The position numbers were made by a program, and so were the translations under genes. A stretch of 64,000 nt of DNA, from positions 124,001 to 188,000 of the forward strand of contig JAUILN010000006.1 of NCBI GenBank assembly GCA_030432695.1, written 5' to 3'. Each line of letters starts with the position of its first letter. Positions within the stretch are counted from its first letter, which is position 1. The notes below the pieces were generated by a model. It was not told the DNA's origin, searched no databases, and saw only the letters and a list, made by a program, of their open reading frames with translations. The DNA is from a bacterium (GTDB lineage: Bacteria > Planctomycetota > UBA1135 > UBA2386). This document shows, piece after piece, positions 16,849 through 25,738 of this stretch.

Positions 16849-19689
16849 GTGCGCGAACGATCCTCGTCCGGTGATCCGACGCGGCTGATACGCATTCGAG
16901 AGCTCTTCCTTCGAGCGATCGATCTCCCTGAGTCCGAGCGCCGCGCGTTTTGTGCTCGGGTGCGCGCCGAGGACCCGTCGCTGCACGACCATCTGCAGCG
17001 GCTGCTCGTCGCCGACGACGCGAGGTCGTCGAGCGAGGCCGTGGAGCCGTGCGGCGCCGAGATGGTCCAGGAACTGCCGGCCTCGTTCGGTCCGTACAGC
17101 GTGGAGTCGCGGATCGGGTTCGGGGGCATGGGGACCGTCTACCGCGGCAGGCAGAGCGAGCCGATCCGCCGCGAGGTGGCGATCAAGGTGGTGCGCAAGG
17201 ATGTCGGCAGTCCCGACATGCTGTCGCGCTTCGAGCTGGAGCGCCGGGCGCTGGCGGCGATGAACCATCGCTCGATCGCGCGGGTGTTGGATGGCGGGGT
17301 GACCGACGACGGCGCGCCGTACTTCGTCATGGAGTTCGTCGACGGGCCGAGTCTCACCGCCTACTGCGACCAGCAGCGGCTCGGTGTCCGGCCGCGGGTC
17401 GAGCTGCTCCGCCAGGTCTGCCTGGGGGTGCAGCACGCGCATTCCCGGGGAGTCGTCCACCGCGATCTCAAGCCGAGCAACGTGTTGGTCGCGCTCGAGA
17501 ACGCCGAGCCGGTCGTCAAGGTGCTCGACTTCGGCCTCGCCAAGATCATCGACCCGGAGTTCGTCGATCCGACCGCGGTCACCAGGGCGAACATCGTCAT
17601 GGGAACTCCGGAGTACATGTCACCGGAGCAGGCGGCCGGGACCGGCGAACTCATCGACGCCCGCTCCGACGTCTATTCGCTCGGCGTGATGCTCTACGAG
17701 TTGCTCACCGGTGAGCGGCCGTTCGACGTCGGGTCGGTGGGGGCAGGGGGCTGGCTCGCCGCGCAGCGGATGATCTGCGAGACCGAGGCGTCGCGGCCGA
17801 GCACGAGGTTGTCCGACAAGCCCTCGTCGCGATCGGTCGAGCGGGGCGGCGTGACCTGGAGCGAGCTGGGTCGTGCGATCCGTGGCGACCTCGACTGGAT
17901 CACGATGCGGGCGATTGCCAAGGAACCCGATCGGCGCTACCAGTCGGCCGCCGAGCTGGCGATGGACCTGGAGCGTTACCTCGCGCACGAGCCGGTGGCG
18001 GCCGGTCCGCCGACCTCCGGCTACCGGCTGCGCAAGTTCGTGCGGAAGTACCGGGGTCGGCTGGTCGTGGTCACGACGGTGATGCTCGCGCTCCTGGTCA
18101 GTTCCACGGTGGCCACTGTCAGCCTGTGGCGCACCGAGGAAGCGCGGGCGCGAGAGGCCGGGCAGCGGCGTCGTGCCGAGATGGAGGCGGCGCGCGCGGT
18201 CGCAGTACGGGATCTGATCACCCGGATGCTTGCCACGCCCGACCCCTACGAGGCCCGGTCGCGCGACTACACCGTACGCGAGCTGCTCGACGACTTCGCC
18301 GCGGAACTCTTCGACGAGTCGTTCGACGAGCCCGAGATCGAGGCAGACCTGCGCCTGACCATGAGCGGCGCCTATGACGGCCTCGGGATGTACCGCGCAG
18401 CGGAGGTGCACGCGGCGCGGTCTTTGGAACTCGCGGAGCAGGTCGGTGACGCATCGGCGATCGCCGCGGCCGAGGGCGCGCTCGGCGAGGCCCGGTTCCA
18501 GCTCGGCGACCTCGCGGCGGCCGAGCGACTGCTCCGGAGTGCGCTGGCGCGCCGTCGCGCCGAGCCGGGACAGGCGCTGGCGCTGGCGGGCAGCATGCGC
18601 CGACTGGGTCGCCTGCTCGACTGGAAGGGCGAGTATCAGGCACCCGGGGATCGGGAGGAGGCCCGCGGTCTGCTGGAGGGTGCGCTCGCGCTGGAGCGGG
18701 GGCATCGCGATCCGGACGATCCGGAGGTCACCGCGACGATGCGTGCGCTGTCGCGGATGCTGGCGATCGCCGGGGAGCAGGACCGCGCCACCGCATTGGC
18801 GAAGGAGGCTCTGGAACTTCGGCGGGCCCAGCGCGGCGAGGGGCACGTGTCCAACGCCACCAACTACTACAACCTGGCAATCGTGCAGCGTCATGCCGGT
18901 CAGCTCGCCGACGCCGAGGCCAATGCCCGGCAGGCGGTCGAGATCTGGCAGGAGCAGCTCGAACCGGACCATCCGAATCTCGCCTCGGGATGGTTGGCGC
19001 TCGGTCGGATCCACATGGCTCGAGGGGCGTCGGCCGATGCACGGTCCGCTTTCGAAGCGGCGCTCCGGATCTGGCAGGCGGTCGATCCGGACCACCCTCG
19101 CGTGGCGCGTTGCTTCCATTGGCTGGGGCGGTCGGCTCGGGACGACGGCAAGCCCGGCCTCGCGGTGAAGTGGTTCGAAGACGAACTCCGCCTGCGCGAG
19201 TCGCTGCTCGAGTCGGACGATTCGACCGTGCTCCTGGCGAGGCAGGACCTCGCCTTCGCCCGGCGCGATGCCGGCGAGCTGGACGAGGCGGCGGCGGGCT
19301 TCCAGTCACTTCTCGAGCGGCTGCGGGCAATGGAGTCGCCACCGCTCCAGCGGGCGTTGGTGCAGGAAGGGCTCGGCGAGACCTTCCGGCGCCTGGGACG
19401 GTTTCCCCAGGCTCTCGAGCTGCTGTCCGCGTCGCTGGCGGCGCGCGAGGACGAACTCGACCCCGACGACTGGCGCGTCCAGCACAGCTCGGCCCTGCTC
19501 GGCGCCGCGCTGTCGCAGACCAGCGATCCGACCGTCGGTGAGCGGCGGATGCTGGCGGCCTACGAAGGGCTCGGGCGACAACCGAAGGTCCGGGCCGAGG
19601 TGGCGCGACTCCTGGGAGAGCACTTCGAACGGCGGGGCATGTCGGCCGAGGCTGCGACCTGGCGGGCGCGTGCGCGGTCCGATCGCTGA
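16849..19689 (+). CDS. Ser/Thr protein kinase with TM helix and TPR repeats
   Basis: This is a 946-residue kinase starting at a GTG at 16849. The glycine loop is GFGGMG. The ATP lysine is K113 (VAIKVV), HRDLKPSN starts at 204, DFG is at 227, and the activation segment is GTPEYMSPEQ. All catalytic residues are present. A membrane helix lies at about 403-425. The C-terminal 500 residues are TPR-like (for example NLAIVQRHAGQLADAEANAR). The layout is the same as the kinase at 11233. It is the last gene of the plus-strand series after the sigma gene at 13731 and the toroid-fold protein, and may be co-transcribed with them (57-bp gap). Confidence 0.92.
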   Translation: MRERSSSGDPTRLIRIRELFLRAIDLPESERRAFCARVRAEDPSLHDHLQRLLVADDARSSSEAVEPCGAEMVQELPASFGPYSVESRIGFGGMGTVYRGRQSEPIRREVAIKVVRKDVGSPDMLSRFELERRALAAMNHRSIARVLDGGVTDDGAPYFVMEFVDGPSLTAYCDQQRLGVRPRVELLRQVCLGVQHAHSRGVVHRDLKPSNVLVALENAEPVVKVLDFGLAKIIDPEFVDPTAVTRANIVMGTPEYMSPEQAAGTGELIDARSDVYSLGVMLYELLTGERPFDVGSVGAGGWLAAQRMICETEASRPSTRLSDKPSSRSVERGGVTWSELGRAIRGDLDWITMRAIAKEPDRRYQSAAELAMDLERYLAHEPVAAGPPTSGYRLRKFVRKYRGRLVVVTTVMLALLVSSTVATVSLWRTEEARAREAGQRRRAEMEAARAVAVRDLITRMLATPDPYEARSRDYTVRELLDDFAAELFDESFDEPEIEADLRLTMSGAYDGLGMYRAAEVHAARSLELAEQVGDASAIAAAEGALGEARFQLGDLAAAERLLRSALARRRAEPGQALALAGSMRRLGRLLDWKGEYQAPGDREEARGLLEGALALERGHRDPDDPEVTATMRALSRMLAIAGEQDRATALAKEALELRRAQRGEGHVSNATNYYNLAIVQRHAGQLADAEANARQAVEIWQEQLEPDHPNLASGWLALGRIHMARGASADARSAFEAALRIWQAVDPDHPRVARCFHWLGRSARDDGKPGLAVKWFEDELRLRESLLESDDSTVLLARQDLAFARRDAGELDEAAAGFQSLLERLRAMESPPLQRALVQEGLGETFRRLGRFPQALELLSASLAAREDELDPDDWRVQHSSALLGAALSQTSDPTVGERRMLAAYEGLGRQPKVRAEVARLLGEHFERRGMSAEAATWRARARSDR

Positions 19690-19770
19690 CGAGGAGGGGC
19701 GAGCCCGCGCAGGGTCCGGTTCCGGGTATCAGGCGACCCGCTCGAACGCGCCATTCTCGACGTCCCCATG

Positions 19771-19801
19771 CCCCATATGGGTGAATCGGACCACTGGCAT
19801 C
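19771..19801 (+). repeat. 31-bp repeated element upstream of sigma remnant
   Basis: The element begins CCCCATATGGGTGAATCGGA and runs for 31 bp. It ends 8 bp before the likely ATG of the truncated sigma gene. A second copy with one mismatch lies on the minus strand at 30125-30155, again upstream of a gene and in the same orientation to it. A degenerate third copy is at 30283-30306. It contains a 10-bp palindrome, CCCATATGGG. A promoter or mobile-repeat role is undecided. Confidence 0.65.
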
Positions 19802-19809
19802 CTTCGCGG

Positions 19810-20269
19810 ATGACCGATCCGAGCGCCTCCGACCCGACCACCCACTTCGTCCGCGCGGCGGTGGCCGGTGACGAGCAGGGCATCGACGCGCTGATCGAGC
19901 GGTTCACGCCCTTCCTCCTGGCGCAGGCCCGCTACCGCCTCGCCGGACCGGCCGCCGGACACTGCGAACCGGAGGACATCGTGCAGGAGACCTGGGCGAT
20001 CGCGTTGCCGCGGCTCGCCGACCTGCGGGCCCGGGACGGCCGGTTGACTCCGGTGCTGATGAAGTTCCTGGCGACGACGTTGCTCCGCTGCGCGACCCAG
20101 GTGTTGCGCAAGCAGGTGTTGCGCCGGCCGAGGGTCGAGGGTGGCGGAGGGCTCGGTGACTCACGGGATCCACTGCAGCAGCTTCCCGCCGAGCGGAGCG
20201 GGGTGGTCTCCCGGGTCTGTCGACGGGACGACATCGACTCGTTGTGGGGCGCGATCGCGCGGCTGCCTG
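19810..20269 (+). pseudogene. ECF sigma factor, 3' end deleted
   Basis: The frame encodes a sigma-70-like N-terminus closely resembling the sigma factor at 63531: CEPEDIVQETWAIALPRL here against CEPEDLVQEVWSIALPRL there, and LTPVLMKFLATTLLR against WTPVLLRFLSTTLLR. It stops looking like a sigma factor at about 20269 (WGAIARLPAG), just before region 4. The frame then runs on into out-of-frame kinase sequence. Without its DNA-binding region 4 it cannot work as a sigma factor. The sequence at the break, CCGGGCAACGT, reads well both as sigma (AGQR) and as kinase (PGNV), consistent with deletion between short matching sequences. Confidence 0.8.
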
Positions 20270-20689
20270 CCGGGCAACGTGATGCTCGAGCAGAGCGGCA
20301 GGCCGGTGCTCCTCGACTTCGGGCTGGCGGTCGATGCCGAGGGCGGTGCGCCGCTGTTGACCCGCAGCGGCGACCTGTGCGGAACGCCGGCCTATGTGCC
20401 GCCCGAGCGGTTGGCAGGTACCGGTCGGACCGCGGATCCGCGCTGGGATCTCTGGGCGGTCGGCGTCTTCCTCTACGAGGCGCTCACCCTGCCGCGGCCG
20501 TTCGGCGCGCCGACCCTCGAGGGGCTCTACCGCGCGATCATGGCCGGCGATCTGCCCTCGGCGCGGAGTCAGGTGCGCGAGTTGCCGCGGGATCTCGAGG
20601 TGGTCCTCGCGGTCTGCCTGGAGACGTCGCCCGAGCGTCGCTACCAGACCGCGGCCGACCTGGCCCGCGACCTGCGCGCCGTGCGCCTG
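20270..20689 (+). pseudogene. Ser/Thr kinase fragment (catalytic-loop end to C-lobe)
   Basis: This is the middle of a kinase in the frame +1 relative to the sigma remnant. It starts inside the catalytic loop (PGNVMLEQSGRPVLLDFGLA, lacking the HRD), keeps DFG and a GTPAYVPPER activation segment, and ends at the C-lobe stretch YQTAADLARDLRAVRL. The glycine loop, ATP lysine and HRD are gone, so it is inactive. It most resembles the kinase at 60907 (VKPGNVMITPAGEPVLLDFG), whose sigma partner also resembles the upstream sigma remnant. This is probably a decayed paralogue of that sigma-kinase pair. Confidence 0.8.
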
Positions 20690-21184
20690 GTCTGGGGGGC
20701 GGTTCCCGACCGCAATGGCCAGAGCGACTACGTCGTCGGCTACGCCGACGGAGGCCAGAGCTGGGGCGCCAACTGGCTCGACCTGATCGCCGCCTCGCAG
20801 AACGGCTTCCGCACCTCGCTCGCCGACCGATTCCCATTGGAGCACACGCTGCCGATGCGGCCGGTCCTCGGGCGCACGATCACCTTCACCGAGAACAATC
20901 TGCCGAACACCTCGCCGATCGGTGCGGTCCGGATCAGCTCGCGCACCTACCCCAACGCGATCACGATCGACGGCATGCCGGGCTGCCAGCTGTGGGTCCC
21001 CGACGACTTCAGCCTTCCCTTCGTGGCCCATGCTGGGAGCAGCTTCGTGCCGCTGCCGCTGCCGGCCGAGCCGCGCTACTCCGGGGCCTGGCTCTACACG
21101 CAGAGCGTGTTGCTCGCGCCGGGGGCCAATGCGGTGGGGGTGCTGCTGTCGAACCGGTTGGATCTGCGGGTCGGGGTCTTCTGA
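20690..21184 (+). pseudogene. C-terminal fragment of a secreted protein joined to kinase fragment
   Basis: The kinase frame continues without a stop into unrelated sequence: VWGAVPDRNGQSDYVVGYAD, then TITFTENNLPNTSPIGAVRI. It ends with the C-terminal module shared by secreted proteins in this window (LLAPGANAVGVLLSNRLDL). No start or signal peptide of its own is present. It is best read as the tail of an exported protein fused by deletion to the kinase remnant. The open frame across the joint may be chance or a young fusion. Confidence 0.7.
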
Positions 21185-21275
21185 GCGAGACCGAATGCAC
21201 CGGGCCGCTCCGCGTGCCGGCGCTATCCTCCGGTCCCGTAGCCGCTGGGGCACCGCCCCTCAGGAGACCGAGACC

Positions 21276-22154
21276 ATGGACGAGCCGCTCGAGATCCGCA
21301 ACATGACCCGCGAAGAGGTCGGGGAGCTGGTGGATTGGGCGGCGCGCGAAGGCTGGAACCCGGGTCTGCACGACGCGGACGTGTTCTGGGCCACCGACCG
21401 CGAGGCCTTCCTCGCCGTCGAGTGCGAGGGTGCGCTGGCGGGGGGCGGTGCCATCACGTCCTACGCGCGCGAGTTCGGCTTCATGGGCTTCTTCATCGTC
21501 CGGCCGGAGTTTCGGGGCCGGGGCCTGGGCGACAGGCTCTGGCATGCGCGGCGCGAGCGGCTCCTGGGGCGTCTGCAGCCGGGCGCGACCGTCGGTCTGG
21601 ACGGCGTCTTCGAGATGCAGTCCTACTACGCCAGAGGCGGCTTCGTGTTCTCGCACCGCAACATGCGGTTCCGCGTCGAGGTCGCCTCTGAGGTCGTCGA
21701 TCCGCAGGCGGCCGCCGGCCGGCCCGGCGTCGTGCCCTTGGCCAGCGTGCCGCGGCTGGTGCTCGAGGCCTACGACCGGACCTGCTTCCCAGCGCCGCGT
21801 CCCACGTTCCTGCGTGCCTGGCTCGCGCTGCCCGACTCGCGGGCCCTGGCCTACCGCAGCGGGGGGATCCTGCGTGGCTACGGGGTCATCCGCCGTTGCG
21901 GTGACGGCTGCAAGATCGGTCCGCTGTTCGCGGACGACGCGGCGGTGGCCGAGGCCCTCTACGCAGCCCTGGCGCCGTTCGCGGCCGGCGGCGCGCTGTT
22001 CCTGGATGCCCCGGAGAACAACCCCGCGGCGATGGACCTGGTGCGTCGGCACGGCATGGACGAGGTCTTCGGCTGCGCGCGGATGTACCTCGGTCCGATG
22101 CCGGACCTCGCCCACCAGCGCATCTTCGGTGTGACAACGTTCGAGTTGGGCTGA
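21276..22154 (+). CDS. GNAT-family N-acetyltransferase
   Basis: This is a 292-residue protein with an N-terminal GNAT domain. The acetyl-CoA-binding motif is RGRGLG at 80-85, preceded by FMGFFIVRPEF. The C-terminal half has a second acetyltransferase-like domain (Acetyltransf_18-like, with GYGVIRRCGDGCKIGPLFAD). The substrate is unknown. The start is well supported by AGGAG at 21262-21266, 9 bp before the ATG. The gene stands alone after the three-fragment mosaic and is convergent with the next kinase. Confidence 0.88.
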   Translation: MDEPLEIRNMTREEVGELVDWAAREGWNPGLHDADVFWATDREAFLAVECEGALAGGGAITSYAREFGFMGFFIVRPEFRGRGLGDRLWHARRERLLGRLQPGATVGLDGVFEMQSYYARGGFVFSHRNMRFRVEVASEVVDPQAAAGRPGVVPLASVPRLVLEAYDRTCFPAPRPTFLRAWLALPDSRALAYRSGGILRGYGVIRRCGDGCKIGPLFADDAAVAEALYAALAPFAAGGALFLDAPENNPAAMDLVRRHGMDEVFGCARMYLGPMPDLAHQRIFGVTTFELG

Positions 22155-22190
22155 GGCCCGACAGCGACCCGCTCCGATGGCGGCGGCCGA

Positions 22191-24539
22191 TCAGGGCCGT
22201 TGGTCCGCCACGCCGTGGGGGGCGAGGTGGTCGAGGAGCCAGGAGCCGAGATCCGACAGCCGCGGCGCGGTCGCCGGCTCGGTGCCCTCGGCCGGTCCCG
22301 CGGCCTGCTGGGCCTTGCGGAGCAGGGACTCGACGCGGCTCGCACGACCCGCTTCCCGAGCGGTGCTCTGCCAGAGATCGCGGCATCGCGTCGCGAGCTC
22401 GATCGCGATCTGCGGTTCGCCGGCGCGCAGGAACAGGCCGGCGCAGCGCTCGATGCGGTCGAGATCCGCCGGCTGGTGGAGGGTGTGGCGGGCTTCGACC
22501 GTCCGTTGCAATTCCTCGGCGGCTTCGCGGATGCGACCCAGACGTTCCAGGGCGTCCGTGGCGATCAGGCTGCACCTGAGCGCGGCACGATCGGTCGGCT
22601 GCACGATCCTGCGGGCCCGCTCGGCCGTGCGCACGGCCAGCGCGGCGAGCGGCTCGTCCTCGCCGAGGATCTGCAGGCACTGCACGCGTTCGAAGTCCAG
22701 GCGGAGCGCGTCGAACGCGGTGAGTGGTTCGGAGAGGGCACGTACCGACTCGGCTACGTGCTGCAGTTCCTCGCGTGCCGCCGTCGCGTCGCCGAGCTGG
22801 GCATGTCCCACCGCGAGGCGCGCGTGCAGCGACGGAAGGACGTCGGCGTCGGCGAGGTCTCGGACCGCGCGGAGGGTCTCCAACGCCTCGTGGGTGCGTC
22901 CCGCCTTCTCGTAGTTGGCGGCGAGATTGAGCATCGCCATCACATGCAGCTGGGGGACGTGCTCGTGGGTTCGCGCGGTCAGATCGACGAACACTGCCAA
23001 GGCCTGTGCATCGCGGTTCGACTGGAACAGCGCGGTCCCGTAGCTGTTCATCGCGAGCAGCGTGTCCTGGGCATTCGGACCGAGCGTGTCGCGGCGGGCA
23101 TGCCAGGCCTGCTGCAGCAGTTCGCAGGCGGCTTCTTCCTCACCCGTGTGGCGCAGGGTGACGGCAAGCTCCAGTCTTGCCTCGGCACCGGCCAGGGGGC
23201 GACCGGCGAAACGGACGTCGAGCTGGTCCACGGCGGCGAGCAGCGCTTCTCGGACCGTGACGTCGGTTCCCAGCGCCGCGCCGTGGCTGCCGCGTGGGCG
23301 TGCCGCGCGGATCACGTCCTCGATCAGGAAGTCGCCGAAGGCCTCTGCATCGGCACGGGACGCGCTGGCGGCATCGCGGGCCTCCGCGAGTTCCGCGTTG
23401 CGGAGCTGCAGCGCCTCGTTGGCGACCGCCAACCGCCGAGCGCTCTGGTCGGCCTCCATCGCGTACCAGGTGGCAGCGGCGGTGCCGCCGAGCAGAGCGA
23501 CGACCGCCACGGCGAGGGCTGTGGCCAGCGCGGCGTGGCGCCGGCACCAGCGGACTGCGAGGGCGTGGGGGCTGAGCGGCCGGGCGAGCGGTGTCTCGCC
23601 GCGGAGGAAGCGCCGCAGGTCGGTGGCCAGCGCGGCCGCGGAGTCGTAGCGATCGGCCGCGTCCTTCTCGAGCGCCTTGCGGCAGATGATCGCGAGGTCG
23701 GTCGGCACCCCGGGCGCCCGCCGTCGGGGGTCGGGCGCCTCCTCGTGGAGGAGCTTGTGCAGGGTGTCGGCGAGCCCGGTGCCCTCGACCGGTGGGTGGC
23801 CCGTCAGCAGGTAGAACAGGATGGCCCCGAGGCCGTACACGTCGGCCAGATGACCGACCCTCACGGGGTCCCCGCTGGCCTGCTCGGGCGCCATGTAGCC
23901 CGGAGTCCCGAGGATCGAGCCGGAGCAGGTCAGGTCGGACTCGTGGCTGGTGTCCTTGGCGAGGCCGAAGTCGGTGACCCTCGGCCGCATCGACTCGTCG
24001 AGCAGGACGTTGGCCGGCTTCAGGTCGCGGTGGACGATGCTGCGGGTGTGCGCGAAATGGACCGCGTCGCAGATCCGCGCCAGCAGGTCGGCGGCGTGCC
24101 GCGGCTCCAACGGGGTTGCCAGGTCGCGGAGCGACCCGCCGGCCATGTAGGCCATCGAGAAGAACTGCAGGCCGTCGAACTCGGTGACCTCGTGGATCGG
24201 CACGATCCCCGGGTGCTCGAGGCGGGCGATGGCCTCGGCCTCGGCGAGGAAGCGCCTGCGGTCGGTGGAGTCCGCGAGCTGGAGTCCCCGGATGACCTTC
24301 AGGGCGACGCGTCGCCGCAGCGAGGTCTGCTGGGCCTCGAACACGACGCCCATGCCACCGCGGGCGATCTCCCGGACGATCTCGTAGTCGCCGATCCGGG
24401 TGCCGGTGGTCCAGCTCACGGGAGCCGCGGTGGGGGGCACCGGGCCGTCAGGGGTCCGGTCGGGTCGGGGCGCTTCGGAGTGGCTCGGCATGGAGTGTCC
24501 TGGGGGCTGTTCGCCCTCCTCCATGCCGGGTCCGGCCAC
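22191..24539 (-). CDS. Ser/Thr protein kinase with TM helix and TPR-like region
   Basis: This is a 782-residue kinase. The glycine loop is ARGGMG, with K81 (VALKVI), HRDLKPAN at 170-177, DFG at 190, and GTPGYMAPEQ. A membrane helix lies at about 336-358. The remaining 420 residues are helical repeats of TPR type (LNLAANYEKAGRTHEALETL). It is the only kinase in the window without an adjacent sigma gene. In-frame ATGs at 24524 and 24491 are possible later starts. It is convergent with the GNAT gene. Confidence 0.9.
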   Translation of the reverse strand: MAGPGMEEGEQPPGHSMPSHSEAPRPDRTPDGPVPPTAAPVSWTTGTRIGDYEIVREIARGGMGVVFEAQQTSLRRRVALKVIRGLQLADSTDRRRFLAEAEAIARLEHPGIVPIHEVTEFDGLQFFSMAYMAGGSLRDLATPLEPRHAADLLARICDAVHFAHTRSIVHRDLKPANVLLDESMRPRVTDFGLAKDTSHESDLTCSGSILGTPGYMAPEQASGDPVRVGHLADVYGLGAILFYLLTGHPPVEGTGLADTLHKLLHEEAPDPRRRAPGVPTDLAIICRKALEKDAADRYDSAAALATDLRRFLRGETPLARPLSPHALAVRWCRRHAALATALAVAVVALLGGTAAATWYAMEADQSARRLAVANEALQLRNAELAEARDAASASRADAEAFGDFLIEDVIRAARPRGSHGAALGTDVTVREALLAAVDQLDVRFAGRPLAGAEARLELAVTLRHTGEEEAACELLQQAWHARRDTLGPNAQDTLLAMNSYGTALFQSNRDAQALAVFVDLTARTHEHVPQLHVMAMLNLAANYEKAGRTHEALETLRAVRDLADADVLPSLHARLAVGHAQLGDATAAREELQHVAESVRALSEPLTAFDALRLDFERVQCLQILGEDEPLAALAVRTAERARRIVQPTDRAALRCSLIATDALERLGRIREAAEELQRTVEARHTLHQPADLDRIERCAGLFLRAGEPQIAIELATRCRDLWQSTAREAGRASRVESLLRKAQQAAGPAEGTEPATAPRLSDLGSWLLDHLAPHGVADQRP

Positions 24540-24578
24540 CGCGAAGCACGGGGAGGCGGGATTTTCGGCGTCCGTCGA

Positions 24579-25553
24579 TCAGCGCTGTCCGACGATCACG
24601 TCGAGAGCGTTGGTGAGCTGGGGAGCTCCGGCGGCGTCGATGGCGACGGCCTGGGCGCAGAACGCCGCACCGGCGAGCCGGACGTCGTTGGGGAGCGGCA
24701 GGCCGAAGGCCTGGCCGGGCGTCGCGACGATCGTGAACGGGAGGCGCAGGTCGCAGAGCAGGGTGCCGAGACCGGGGATCGGCAGGTTGGTGGACGCGAA
24801 GCCGAGCACCAGATGATCCTGCAGCGCGTCGGGCACGAAGTTGGTGTGGTCCACGATCGGGTCCCAGGTGTGGCCGACGACCGGTCCGGAGGTCTGCCCG
24901 GGGAGCAGGGCCTCGGGGTTGGCGGGAGAGCCGAGGCGGACGGTCTCCGAGGCGGTGTGGGGAACGACGACGACGTCCGAGATCCCGAACAGCGGATACC
25001 GGTGGGTCTGCGGCAGGTTGTTCGCCGTGATCCAGGTGTAGATGGTGGCTTGCGGGATACCCGCCCGGGCCAGGCCGGTGGCTGCACCCAGCGGGTCCGT
25101 ACCGACGAGACCCCAGACGCTCGAGCCGCTCCACACACGGTCGTACCGTGATCTCGCTCCGAGCGACGTGACTTCGGGTGCGGCGAGTCGCGCGACGTAG
25201 CGGTTCCAGAGGTCCGCGTAGCCGTCGTTGATGCGGACGCCGTCGGGTCGGTAGATCGGGATGTCGTTGCTGCCGTCGTCGGTGCCGGTGTGGACCTTGG
25301 CGTCCACGGTCGGCGTGCTGGCGACCGCGCGCCAGTTGGTGGCGAGCAGGCTGAGGCTCGGGGATGCGTCGGCTTCGGCGCGGACGAAGGCGTCGTAGTC
25401 GGCGATGTCGGCAGATGTCCCGTCGCGGGCCGCTTCGGTGACGAACAGGATGCGGAAGCGCGCGCCGGGCTGCAGGTCGCTGGGGTAGGGGGCGCCCTGA
25501 GCGAGGACGGGGGTGATGGCCAGCGCGGCTGCGAGCAACGTCTTGAGAAGCAT
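24579..25553 (-). CDS. Secreted protein of unknown function with shared C-terminal module
   Basis: This 324-residue protein opens with a clear signal peptide (MLLKTLLAAALAITPVLAQG). The N-terminal half has a recognisable but unnamed domain: FRILFVTEAARDGTSADIAD, then ATNWRAVASTPTVDAKVHTG and a DLWNRYVA segment. I associate this domain with exported proteins of Planctomycetes and PEP-CTERM bacteria. The tail (FCAQAVAIDAAGAPQLTNAL, ending DVIVGQR) is the module found on several secreted proteins here. No enzymatic motif is visible. It follows DUF1501 on the same strand after 185 bp. Confidence 0.75.
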   Translation of the reverse strand: MLLKTLLAAALAITPVLAQGAPYPSDLQPGARFRILFVTEAARDGTSADIADYDAFVRAEADASPSLSLLATNWRAVASTPTVDAKVHTGTDDGSNDIPIYRPDGVRINDGYADLWNRYVARLAAPEVTSLGARSRYDRVWSGSSVWGLVGTDPLGAATGLARAGIPQATIYTWITANNLPQTHRYPLFGISDVVVVPHTASETVRLGSPANPEALLPGQTSGPVVGHTWDPIVDHTNFVPDALQDHLVLGFASTNLPIPGLGTLLCDLRLPFTIVATPGQAFGLPLPNDVRLAGAAFCAQAVAIDAAGAPQLTNALDVIVGQR

Positions 25554-25643
25554 GAGTCGGTCCTTGGATTCGGGTTCTGCCAGGACTCATGCCGATCCCG
25601 TCCCCGGCGAAACAGCAGCTCGAGGAAAGTTGGCGGGTCGACC

Positions 25644-25655
25644 GGGTCGCGACCC
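25644..25655. promoter_or_regulatory. 12-bp perfect palindrome in gap upstream of secreted gene
   Basis: GGGTCGCGACCC is a perfect palindrome, and a related GGGTCGACC lies a few bases to its left. It is about 90 bp upstream of the secreted gene's ATG and after the DUF1501 stop. It could be an operator or chance in GC-rich DNA. Confidence 0.25.
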
Positions 25656-25738
25656 TGTGACTCGGCCCTCGGCCACGCATGAAGCGGTGGTCTTCGTCCG
25701 GTCGCCCCGTTGCTCCCTGGTCTTCGGCGCGCCGACGC

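Noticed and set aside
14011..17460. 1149-codon minus-strand open frame
   Set aside because: It is antisense to three well-supported plus-strand genes, and its composition is that of a GC-rich shadow frame.
19768..19809. Earlier ATG at 19768 for the sigma remnant (MPHMGESDHWHPSR)
   Set aside because: These codons coincide with the 31-bp repeated element, which also occurs in non-coding DNA. The start at 19810 fits the family.
22200..25151. 983-codon plus-strand open frame
   Set aside because: It is antisense to an intact kinase and a secreted protein and has no domain or signal of its own.
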